DNA from: Verrucomicrobia bacterium UBA7008
GTDB taxonomy: Bacteria > Verrucomicrobiota > Kiritimatiellia > RFP12 > UBA1067
Length of the DNA stretch: 9,304 bases
Direction of reading: 5' to 3'
Assembly: GCA_002449695.1 (NCBI GenBank)
Contig: DJXI01000012.1
Location: 11,707-21,010, forward strand
Of this stretch, positions 1-7,033 are shown one piece after another. Below the pieces are notes generated by a model. The model was not told the DNA's origin and did not search any database. It saw only the letters and a program-made list of their open reading frames with translations. A program made the position numbers and the translations under genes. Every line of letters begins with the position of its first letter. Position 1 is the stretch's first letter.

Positions 1-1
1 G

Positions 2-2266
2 GTGAAGGACGGACGGCTCGACATCGTCGGAGGCATCGGCTTCTCGCCGAGCAGGCGCAAGAGCTTCCTTTTCCCGCACACGCCCATCGGCATGCTCCGC
101 GCGTTCCTTTGGACGCATCCCGGCAGCCCCTACAAGCCGGGCGCGCCTTCGACGTGGACCGGAATGAGGGTCGGCCTTCTGTCGGCCACGGTCAGCGGCG
201 AGCGCGCGAAGCGGCAGTTCGAGGAGGATGGCTCCGGCGTGACGTACAGGGAGTTCTCCACCGACAAGGAGATGCTCGCGGCGTACTTCGGCGGCGAGAT
301 CGACGCCTGCGTGGACGTGGAGATGCACGAGCTCCGCAACGAGGTCGCCCTGCACGTCTACACGTCGCATCCCATGTACATCTGCACGGCGCGGGACAGG
401 GACGGCCTGTTCGTGGCGCTTGAGGAGGCGATGGAGTCGATCTGCGACGACTTCCCCAAGTACCAGCGCATGATCAGCGAGAGGCACTACGGGAATCACA
501 GCGAGATGGCGGCGCTTTCCCTCGACGAGGCCGAGTGGCTCGCGAAGCGCGTCAAAAACGAGGCCCCGGTGGTGATCGACTTCTCCCCGTGGTCTTTCCC
601 GATATTCGACGACGATGGCAAGCCGGCGGGATTCGTGGCGAAGCTGCTTGCGGAGTTCAGCAGGCGGACCGGGCTCAACTTCGTGCCGCAGGAGCAGACG
701 AAGCTCCAGACGGCGGAGGCGCGTTTCCTGCGGGGCGAGACGGACTTCTGGGTTCCGTATCCGTGCGATCCGGGCGATGCGGCCGCGGTCGCCGTGCCGG
801 TGTTCTCGATGCCGATGCCGCAGGAATCGGCCGCGGTGCTCGGCGCGCAGGATCCGCAGATGGAGCTGGAGATGTTCGCCAGCCGCAGGGTGCCGGACGA
901 ACTCGTGTCCATCCTGCGGAAGGTCGGCAACGACATCGGCACGGCCCACGTCCAGGAGATGTTCATGACGGCAATGGCGGAACGTTCGGTGGAACACCGC
1001 ATATTCGGCTGTACGGCGGAGCAGCTCAAGCACAGGATACTCGAAGTCGCGGTCTGCGTCGTGCTGTTCATCGCGGTGCTGACGTCGATCATGGGGTTCC
1101 TCCTCAAAAAGCAGGCGAACCGCGCCAACGCGGCCGCGGCCGCCGCGGAGGAGCATGCCCAGGCGAAGACGCGCTTCCTCGCGATGATGTCGCACGAGCT
1201 CCGCACCCCCCTCAACGCCGTCATCGGCTTCGCCGAGTTCCTTTCCCGGAAGGGGATTTCCGAGCAGCAGCGCGAGGAGTACACGAACGGCATCCTGCTC
1301 AGCTCCAACGCGCTTCTTGAACTCATCAACGACATCCTGGACCTTTCCAAGCTGGAGGCCGGGGCGATGCAGATGCGCGAAGGCGTGTGCGACGTCGTCC
1401 AGCTGCTGGAGGAGCTTCCCGCGATATTCGGCTACCGGGTGCGGCGGCATGGCGTCGCTCTCAAGATCGAGCGCGGCGATCACGAAATCCCGCATCTCCG
1501 CCTTTCTCAGCAGGGCATGAGGCAGATACTCATCAATCTCGTCGGCAACGCCGCGAAGTTCACCGACAAGGGGTCCATAACCGTGCGCGCATCGTGGATT
1601 CCCGAGAACAGCACGCTCCACATCGAGGTGTCCGACACAGGGTGCGGCATAACCGACGACAAGATGAACAAGCTGTTCAATCCGTTCGTGCAGGACATAG
1701 CGAGCCGCATGAAGAGCAGCCAGGGCGAGATGAGGGGCACCGGGCTCGGGCTTCCGATCGTGAAGCGCATGGTCGAGGCCGCCCAGGGCACGATCCGCGC
1801 CGAAAGCGCAATCGGGCAGGGGACTACGTTCTTCCTGGACTTCCCGAACCTCGAGCGCGCCGAGCGCCCCAAGTCCACGCATTCAGCGGAGCAGTCGCTG
1901 CACATGGCCCGCCCGGAGCGGGTGCTCGTCGTGGACGATATGGCGATGAACCGCAAGATACTCGGCATCCACCTCTCGAACCTGGGCATCCACGACGTGC
2001 GCTTCGCCGAGAACGGCGTCAAGGCGCTGGAAGTCATGGCGGAGTGGAAACCCGATCTTGTGTTCACCGACATGTGGATGCCGGAAATGGACGGCACGCA
2101 GCTCGCCGAGGCGATGCGGCGCAACCGGGCGCTGGCGGAGATACCCGTCGTCGCGGTGACCGCAGACGTGGACGTCGGTTCGACATACGACATGTCGCTT
2201 TTCGCGAAGGTGCTCTCCAAGCCGGTGACGACTTCGAAGCTAAGTTCGCTCTTCGGAGTCGACTGA
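2..2266 (+). CDS. BvgS/EvgS-like hybrid sensor histidine kinase, 5' end cut by window
   Basis: Membrane-bound hybrid sensor kinase. The reading frame is open from the window edge; the GTG at base 2 falls inside a solute-binding domain, so the true start and signal peptide lie upstream. Visible residues (754): end of a first SBP_bac_3 domain (about 1-165), a second, shortened one (about 188-340, beginning near PWSFP), a transmembrane helix (347-368), an Ala-rich helical linker, HisKA with phospho-His H398 in SHELRTPLN, HATPase_c (N-box N516, G1 Asp D545 in DTGCGI, G2 GTGLGL from 579), and a C-terminal receiver (acidic pair D645/D646, phospho-Asp D690, T720, K740). Two periplasmic flytraps feeding one helix and a kinase is the BvgS/EvgS layout; PAS and Hpt domains are absent. 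It presumably binds a small periplasmic solute and relays phosphate internally from His to Asp. The partner regulator is not in the window. The stop codon lies 1 nt before the next gene's start. The family call is firm; the ligand is unknown. Confidence 0.93.
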   Translation: MKDGRLDIVGGIGFSPSRRKSFLFPHTPIGMLRAFLWTHPGSPYKPGAPSTWTGMRVGLLSATVSGERAKRQFEEDGSGVTYREFSTDKEMLAAYFGGEIDACVDVEMHELRNEVALHVYTSHPMYICTARDRDGLFVALEEAMESICDDFPKYQRMISERHYGNHSEMAALSLDEAEWLAKRVKNEAPVVIDFSPWSFPIFDDDGKPAGFVAKLLAEFSRRTGLNFVPQEQTKLQTAEARFLRGETDFWVPYPCDPGDAAAVAVPVFSMPMPQESAAVLGAQDPQMELEMFASRRVPDELVSILRKVGNDIGTAHVQEMFMTAMAERSVEHRIFGCTAEQLKHRILEVAVCVVLFIAVLTSIMGFLLKKQANRANAAAAAAEEHAQAKTRFLAMMSHELRTPLNAVIGFAEFLSRKGISEQQREEYTNGILLSSNALLELINDILDLSKLEAGAMQMREGVCDVVQLLEELPAIFGYRVRRHGVALKIERGDHEIPHLRLSQQGMRQILINLVGNAAKFTDKGSITVRASWIPENSTLHIEVSDTGCGITDDKMNKLFNPFVQDIASRMKSSQGEMRGTGLGLPIVKRMVEAAQGTIRAESAIGQGTTFFLDFPNLERAERPKSTHSAEQSLHMARPERVLVVDDMAMNRKILGIHLSNLGIHDVRFAENGVKALEVMAEWKPDLVFTDMWMPEMDGTQLAEAMRRNRALAEIPVVAVTADVDVGSTYDMSLFAKVLSKPVTTSKLSSLFGVD
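2255..2258 (+). promoter_or_regulatory. Shine-Dalgarno GGAG supporting a GTG start
   Basis: GGAG lies 9 nt upstream of the GTG at 2268, inside the last codons of the upstream kinase. It supports GTG as the start of the glycosyltransferase: translation from there immediately gives a classic GT4 beginning (MKLLVSCIPYDCGKSGIS), and a later start would lose the first beta strand. Confidence 0.55.
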
Positions 2267-2267
2267 A

Positions 2268-4169
2268 GTGAAGCTGCTCGTCTCCTGCATCCCCTACGAC
2301 TGCGGCAAGAGCGGAATATCCGTCTATGTCCGCGAGGTCGTCCGCGCCCTGTCGGAGCAGGGGCATGAGCTGACGCTTCTGTGCGAGCCGGGGACGAGCG
2401 TCGCGCCGCAGGTCCGCCAGATCGCGGCGCCCGTCTGGACGCGCCGCGCCGTGTTCAGCATGCTGTGGCATCTGTTCGTGCTGCCGCTCTGGATACGCCG
2501 CCACAGGCGGGAGTTCGACGGGTTCGTCATCTGCGCGGCGAACCGCCGCGTGTGCGCGTGGTATCCGCTGCCGACGACCGCGACCGTCCACGACCTCGCG
2601 AACTTCCACATCCCCGGCAAGTATTCGCGCCTCAGGATGTTCTACCTCGCGCACATTCTGCCGCGTTTCGCGAAGAAGGCGACACACCTCGTCGCCGTGA
2701 GTGAGGCGACGAAGACCGACATGGTGGCGTTCTGGCACTGCCGGCCGGAGGACGTGACGGTGCTTTACAACGGGCTGAGCAAAGAGAGTTCAAAGTTTAA
2801 AGTTGAAAGTGAAAAGTTGAAAGGTGAAAGTAAAAAGTATGGGGGCGAGAGCCCGGGAGGGCAACTTTCAACTTTAAACTTTAAACTTTCAACTATTCTC
2901 TTCATCTCCCGCATCGAGCATCCCGGCAAGAACCACGTGCGGCTCATCGAGGCGTATGCGCGCCTGCCGCGCGCGCTCGTCGAACAGCATCCGCTCGTGC
3001 TCGCGGGCGCGGACTGGAAGGACGCCGGGGTCGTCCACGCGGCGGCGGCCGCTTCGCCGTACGCGGACCTGATCCGCTTCACGGGCTTTGTGGACGACGC
3101 GGAAACGCTCTGGCGCGACGCGGGCTTCTACGTCTTCCCCAGTCTTTTCGAGGGTTTCGGCCTCTCGCTCGTCGAGGCGATGGCGCGCGGCATTCCGTGC
3201 GCCGCGTCGAACAACGGCTCGCTGGGCGAGATCGCCGCCGACGTCGCGCTCACGTTCGATCCCCGCGACGTGGAATCCATTGCGGATGCGCTGACGCGGC
3301 TGCTCACCGAAGCGCCCGACGCGCGTGCCGCGCGCGTGGCGCGGGGTGTCGAGCATGTCAAGCGCTTCTCGTGGGAGGACCACGCGAAGGGACTGGCCGG
3401 ATTGCTCTCCACTTCACGTCTCTTCGGCATTCCGGTCGCGCGAGTCACGGAGGCCGAGGCGGTTGGGCGCATCGTGTCGCTTGCGAAGGAGCGGCGCGGC
3501 AAACGCGCCGCGTTCGTCGCCACGCTGAACGTGGACTTCGTCGCGAACGCGGTCAGCGGATGGCCGTTCGGCGGCAACGACGAGCTGTGGGGGTATCTTA
3601 GAAACGCCGACTTGGTGACGGCGGACGGCATGCCGATAGTCCTGCTGTCGAAGATGCTGGGCATGGCGCTTCCCGAGCGCGTGACGGGCGCGGACATGGT
3701 GCCGGCGATCTGCCGCCGGTGCGCCGCGGAGGGCCTGTCGGTGTATGTGCTGGGCGGTGACCGCGCGGCGGTCGATGCGGCGTTTGCGAAACTGGCGATT
3801 TCCGGCCTGAAGGTCGCGGGCGTCGATCCGGCCTTCGTGAAGCTGGATGAAGACCAGCCGGAGATCGTCGCGCGCATCAACGCGGCGAAGCCGGACATCC
3901 TCTTCGTCGCGCTCGGCAACCCGAAGCAGGAGCTCTGGATGGGGCGCAACGCGGCGAAGCTCGACGTCGGCGCGATGATCGGCATCGGCGGCACGTTCAA
4001 TTTCATCGCCGGCCGCGTCAAGCGCGCGCCGAGGTGGATGCAGCGCTGCGGACTGGAATGGATCTACAGGATAATCCAGGAGCCAGGCAGGCTGTGGAAG
4101 CGGTACGCGTATGGGCTCGTGAAGTTTTCATGGCTCTCGCTGAGGGCTTTGACAGGGGGTTGTAGATAA
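2268..4169 (+). CDS. Glycosyltransferase fusion: GT4 domain plus WecG/TagA/CpsF (GT26) domain
   Basis: A 633-residue predicted bifunctional glycosyltransferase. Residues 1 to about 380 are a GT-B fold GT4 enzyme: N-terminal Rossmann lobe with GKSGISVYVREVVRAL, HDLANFH and SEATKTD segments, then a C-terminal lobe starting at ILFISRIEHPGKNH and carrying the EX7E motif (E295 and E303 in FEGFGLSLVE). From about L385 a complete WecG/TagA/CpsF domain follows with almost no linker: TLNVDF (419-424), the conserved TADG with D453 (equivalent to the proposed catalytic Asp of TagA), NPKQELW (551-557), GGTFNFIAGRVKRAP, and a GLEWIYRIIQEP tail. GT26 enzymes add ManNAc or ManNAcA to undecaprenyl-PP-GlcNAc, and GT4 enzymes extend such acceptors, so the fusion may add two successive sugars to a lipid-linked surface polymer (inference). 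Residues about 172-209, between the two GT4 lobes, are encoded by an AT-rich repeat insertion. It starts with GTG and overlaps the next gene by one base. Confidence 0.93.
   Translation: MKLLVSCIPYDCGKSGISVYVREVVRALSEQGHELTLLCEPGTSVAPQVRQIAAPVWTRRAVFSMLWHLFVLPLWIRRHRREFDGFVICAANRRVCAWYPLPTTATVHDLANFHIPGKYSRLRMFYLAHILPRFAKKATHLVAVSEATKTDMVAFWHCRPEDVTVLYNGLSKESSKFKVESEKLKGESKKYGGESPGGQLSTLNFKLSTILFISRIEHPGKNHVRLIEAYARLPRALVEQHPLVLAGADWKDAGVVHAAAAASPYADLIRFTGFVDDAETLWRDAGFYVFPSLFEGFGLSLVEAMARGIPCAASNNGSLGEIAADVALTFDPRDVESIADALTRLLTEAPDARAARVARGVEHVKRFSWEDHAKGLAGLLSTSRLFGIPVARVTEAEAVGRIVSLAKERRGKRAAFVATLNVDFVANAVSGWPFGGNDELWGYLRNADLVTADGMPIVLLSKMLGMALPERVTGADMVPAICRRCAAEGLSVYVLGGDRAAVDAAFAKLAISGLKVAGVDPAFVKLDEDQPEIVARINAAKPDILFVALGNPKQELWMGRNAAKLDVGAMIGIGGTFNFIAGRVKRAPRWMQRCGLEWIYRIIQEPGRLWKRYAYGLVKFSWLSLRALTGGCR
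2784..2900. repeat. In-frame AT-rich imperfect palindrome inserted in a glycosyltransferase gene
   Basis: Arms at 2788-2819 and 2862-2893 (32 nt each) are reverse complements at 28 of 32 positions. GAGA (2784-2787) and TCTC (2897-2900) extend the pairing beyond a 3-nt bulge. The loop is about 42 nt and includes a short GC-rich stretch. Both arms are strongly AT-rich in an otherwise GC-rich gene. The element is open in the coding frame and encodes about 38 residues: a Lys/Glu/Ser-rich left part (174-190) and a right part reading QLSTLNFKLST (199-209). It sits exactly between the two Rossmann lobes of the GT4 domain. The design recalls the protein-coding palindromic elements of Rickettsia (RPE), though I see no sequence basis for homology. 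Confidence 0.85.
2790..2838 (+). repeat. Seven tandem degenerate heptamers, consensus NNAAAGT
   Basis: Seven consecutive 7-bp units fit NNAAAGT (for example TTAAAGT, TGAAAGT, AAAAAGT); the fifth unit ends in GG rather than GT. The array forms the left half of the palindrome and encodes the Lys/Glu/Ser-rich stretch. The same heptamer runs in the opposite orientation (ACTTTNN) on the right side at 2864-2891, for four units plus a partial ACT. The exact 7-bp periodicity on both sides shows the palindrome is made of tandem heptamers and is not random AT-rich sequence. Confidence 0.85.
4154..4160 (+). promoter_or_regulatory. Shine-Dalgarno AGGGGGT for the permease-kinase
   Basis: AGGGGGT ends 8 nt before the ATG at 4169. 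It lies in the last codons of the upstream glycosyltransferase, whose TAA stop shares one base with this ATG (TAATG). This supports the chosen start and suggests translational coupling. Confidence 0.65.
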
Positions 4170-7033
4170 TGCCGGGAAAATCTAGACGTCGTCATCTTTC
4201 CGTCTTCGCCGCATGGGCGTTTTCGTTCGGAACGGCCGTTGGATGGGGCTCTTTCGTCATGCCGGGAACGACGTTCCTTCCGATGTCCGGCCCGCTCGGC
4301 ACGGTGATCGGAGTCGTGATAGGGGCTGTGGTGATGGCGGTGGTGGCATGGAACTACCATTACCTGGTCAGGCGGATGCCCGGCCCCGGAGGGACGTTCA
4401 CATTCGTGTCGCGCACCTTCGGCGGCGACCACGGCTTTCTCTGCGCCTGGTTCCTCTGCCTGTCGTACATTGCCATACTCTGGGCGAACGCGACGGCTCT
4501 CACGATCGTGGTGCGAAGTCTTTTCGGCGACGTGCTGCACTTCGGGTTCCACTACGTCCTTGCTGGGTACGACGTGTATCTCGGCGACATCCTGCTTTCC
4601 GCAGCGGCCATCATGTCCGCCGCCGCTGTCTGCTGCAGGCGCAGCATCGCGGGACGGGTGCAGGCCATCATGGCGGGCGTGTTCGCGATTGCGGTCGCAA
4701 TCTGCTTCTCCGCGGCCGTGTACTGCCACGAGGGCGGGCTTCAGTCCATGGCCCCGGCCTTTGCGCAGAACGGGGACAGTCCGCTTGCGCAGGTGCTGAA
4801 GATCGTCGCGCTTTCGCCGTGGTTCTTCGTCGGCTTCGAGTCGATCTGCCATCTGTCGAAGGAGTTCCGCTTCCCGCTGAGGCGGACGTTTGCGGTGATG
4901 GCGGCCTCGCTCGCGGCGTCGGTGCTCGCCTATTCGTTCATTGCGCTGCTTCCTGCGCTGCAGCCGCCGGACGGTTCGGGATGGACCGGCTCGCTGTCGA
5001 CGCTCGGAGCTCGGTTCCTGCCGACGCTCGAAGCCGCTCGCGCGGCGCTGGGGCGCGCGTGCGTCCCGCTGTTCGCGGCGGCCGTCGTCGGCGCGGTGTT
5101 CACCAGCCTCGTCGGCAACATGATCGTCTCCAGCCGGCTTGCCGTGGCGATGTCGGAGAGCGGCGCCTTCCCCGGGTGGCTGGGACGTCGCGACAAGGTC
5201 GGCGAACCGCGCAATGCGATACTCGCCGTCGCCGGCGTGTCGTGCCTAGTCCCGTTCCTCGGGCGCACGGCGATCGGCTTCATCGTGGACGTCGCGACAA
5301 TCGGAGCGGTGATCGCGTACGCATATACGTCTGCGTCTGCGTTCAGGCGGGCCGGCGCGGACAACGACAGGTTCACGAGGGCGACCGGTGCGTTCGGGTT
5401 CGCCCTTGCGGCCGTGATCTGCCTGCTCTTCATACTTCCGAACTACTTTTCCGGCACGATGATGGCGGCCGAGTCCTACCTTATCCTCGTCCTCTGGAGC
5501 ATACTCGGCTTCCTGTACTACCTCTACGTGCTCAAGCGCGACAGGCTTCAGCGCTACGGACGCTCCATGGTCGTGTGGATCGGCCTGGTGGTTCTCATCC
5601 TGTTCATGTCGCACATGTGGATCCGCCAGGCTGCGTTTGGAACAATGAAGAGTGCATTCGCCACGATCGGCGACTACCACGAGGCGCACTGCGGGGCGGG
5701 AGCCGTGATCTCCGCCGAGAGGTGGGAGAAATACCTCGACGGACAGCTCTCGAACGTCAGCGGGGCGCTCGTGCGGGAGGGAATCGTCCAGGTCGGGCTC
5801 ATCACTGTCGCGCTTGCGATCATGTTCAGCCTCTTCGTGATTCTCCGGCGCCGCGAACGCCAGCTTGAACGCGACAAGGCGAAGGCGAGGAGCTACTTCT
5901 TCTCCACGGTCAGCCACGACATCCGTACGCCGCTCAACGCCATCATCGGCTTTTCCGAGATGCTCAAGGCGGGCATGAAGACCGAGGCAGAACGCGACCA
6001 GGCGCTCGAATCGATCCTGGTGAGCGGCCGCACGCTCCTCGGCCTCATCAACGACGTCCTTGACCTGTCGAAGCTTGAGTCGGGGAAGATGAAGATCGCC
6101 CTGGAGCCGACGAACTGCCAGCGGCTTATGCGCGAGATGGTGGACGCATTCCGCGTCACCAACGGCAATCCGGCGGTGGAGCTGCGCTACGGCGAGCGCC
6201 AGATGCCGCCGCTGCTGCTTGACCCGCAGCGCATCCGGCAGATCGTGTTCAACCTCGTCGGCAATGCGCTGAAGTTCACGGAAAAGGGGCACGTCGAGCT
6301 GCGCGCCTCGTACGACCGCGCGGAGGGATCGGACGTCGGCGTGTTCCAGATAGACGTCGAGGACACTGGATGCGGCATAAGCGAGAAGGACCTCAAGCGC
6401 CTCGGAAACGCATACGTCCAGGTCGAGTCGAACCATTCGAGAAACGGAGGAACGGGGCTTGGGCTCGCGATCTGCAAGCAGCTGGCCGTCGCCATGGGCG
6501 GCAGGCTCAAGGTCGATTCCGTGCTGGGGCAGGGCACGACGTTCTCGGTCGTCGTTCCCAACGTGAAGATGGCACCCGCCGAGGCGGTCGACAAGGGAGA
6601 GACGCCGGCCGCGCCAGTCGAGAACGCCGCACCCGCGCCAGTTCAAGATGCGGTACCAGAACGTCCGAAACGCATACTGATCGTCGACGACTCGAAGATG
6701 AACCTCATGGTCCTCAAGGCGCTTCTCAAGAAGCACGGCGAATTCGAGGTCGCGATGGCGATGGACGGCAACGAGGCGCTTTCGATTCTCACGAAGCCCG
6801 GCGCCGAGCCGTTCGATCTGGTGCTGACGGACATGTGGATGCCGAATCTGGACGGAGAGGGCCTCGTCAAGGCGATCAGGGAGAATCCCTCCATAGGCAA
6901 CGTGCCGGTCCTCGTCGTGACGGCGGACGTTGAGATGCAGAACAAATCGGCAGACATGGGCTTCGACGGAATCCTTCTCAAGCCTGTCACGACGGCCGTG
7001 CTCGGCAAGGCGCTGTCTGGGAGCGCGCAATGA
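4169..7033 (+). CDS. APC-family permease-like domain fused to a hybrid histidine kinase and receiver
   Basis: A 954-residue inner-membrane protein. Residues about 10-460 form a permease-like domain of the amino acid-polyamine-organocation family: the first helix has the Gly-rich unwound motif GTAVGWGSFVMPG (21-33), followed by an APC-like PGPGGTFTFVSRTFGG loop, SPWFFVGFESICHLSKEFR in the sixth helix, and about 12 hydrophobic segments in total. Two further helices (about 467-482 and 539-559) flank a roughly 55-residue extracytoplasmic loop. Then come HisKA (H583 in SHDIRTPLN), HATPase_c (N699; D732 in DTGCGI; GTGLGL from 761), a Pro/Ala-rich linker, and a receiver (D840/D841, phospho-Asp D888 in TDMWMP, T918, K938). 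All signalling residues look intact. It probably senses or transports an amino acid or amine and reports through phosphorylation, as CbrA does with a different transporter family (SSS). There is no output or Hpt domain. It overlaps neighbours by 1 nt upstream and 4 nt downstream. Transport activity and substrate are not shown. Confidence 0.93.
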   Translation: MPGKSRRRHLSVFAAWAFSFGTAVGWGSFVMPGTTFLPMSGPLGTVIGVVIGAVVMAVVAWNYHYLVRRMPGPGGTFTFVSRTFGGDHGFLCAWFLCLSYIAILWANATALTIVVRSLFGDVLHFGFHYVLAGYDVYLGDILLSAAAIMSAAAVCCRRSIAGRVQAIMAGVFAIAVAICFSAAVYCHEGGLQSMAPAFAQNGDSPLAQVLKIVALSPWFFVGFESICHLSKEFRFPLRRTFAVMAASLAASVLAYSFIALLPALQPPDGSGWTGSLSTLGARFLPTLEAARAALGRACVPLFAAAVVGAVFTSLVGNMIVSSRLAVAMSESGAFPGWLGRRDKVGEPRNAILAVAGVSCLVPFLGRTAIGFIVDVATIGAVIAYAYTSASAFRRAGADNDRFTRATGAFGFALAAVICLLFILPNYFSGTMMAAESYLILVLWSILGFLYYLYVLKRDRLQRYGRSMVVWIGLVVLILFMSHMWIRQAAFGTMKSAFATIGDYHEAHCGAGAVISAERWEKYLDGQLSNVSGALVREGIVQVGLITVALAIMFSLFVILRRRERQLERDKAKARSYFFSTVSHDIRTPLNAIIGFSEMLKAGMKTEAERDQALESILVSGRTLLGLINDVLDLSKLESGKMKIALEPTNCQRLMREMVDAFRVTNGNPAVELRYGERQMPPLLLDPQRIRQIVFNLVGNALKFTEKGHVELRASYDRAEGSDVGVFQIDVEDTGCGISEKDLKRLGNAYVQVESNHSRNGGTGLGLAICKQLAVAMGGRLKVDSVLGQGTTFSVVVPNVKMAPAEAVDKGETPAAPVENAAPAPVQDAVPERPKRILIVDDSKMNLMVLKALLKKHGEFEVAMAMDGNEALSILTKPGAEPFDLVLTDMWMPNLDGEGLVKAIRENPSIGNVPVLVVTADVEMQNKSADMGFDGILLKPVTTAVLGKALSGSAQ
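7019..7023 (+). promoter_or_regulatory. Shine-Dalgarno GGGAG for the second glycosyltransferase
   Basis: GGGAG lies 6 nt before the ATG at 7030, within the final codons of the permease-kinase. The ATG overlaps the kinase stop codon as ATGA, a typical translational-coupling junction. It supports this start, and the protein then begins MRIAHVIRRLSFGDWGGTEQ, the expected GT4 N-terminus. Confidence 0.6.

Noticed and set aside
2..4. GTG at the window edge as a real start codon of kinase 1
   Set aside because: Translation begins in the middle of a solute-binding domain without a signal peptide or first lobe, and no upstream sequence is available to show a ribosome binding site.
2790..2893. CRISPR array
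   Set aside because: The repeats are 7 bp, contiguous and without spacers, and they lie in frame inside an enzyme gene. No cas gene is present.
2784..2900. Rho-independent terminator
   Set aside because: The inverted repeat is AT-rich with a loop of about 42 nt, has no U-tract after a GC stem, and sits mid-gene with the frame continuing.
2784..2900. Insertion-sequence or MITE remnant
   Set aside because: I see no target-site duplication or transposase-like terminal repeat, and the arms are simple tandem heptamers. A mobile origin remains possible but is not shown.
4213..5868. Alternative + frame of 551 codons inside the permease domain
   Set aside because: Arg-rich shadow translation. The competing frame gives about 12 transmembrane helices and APC motifs.
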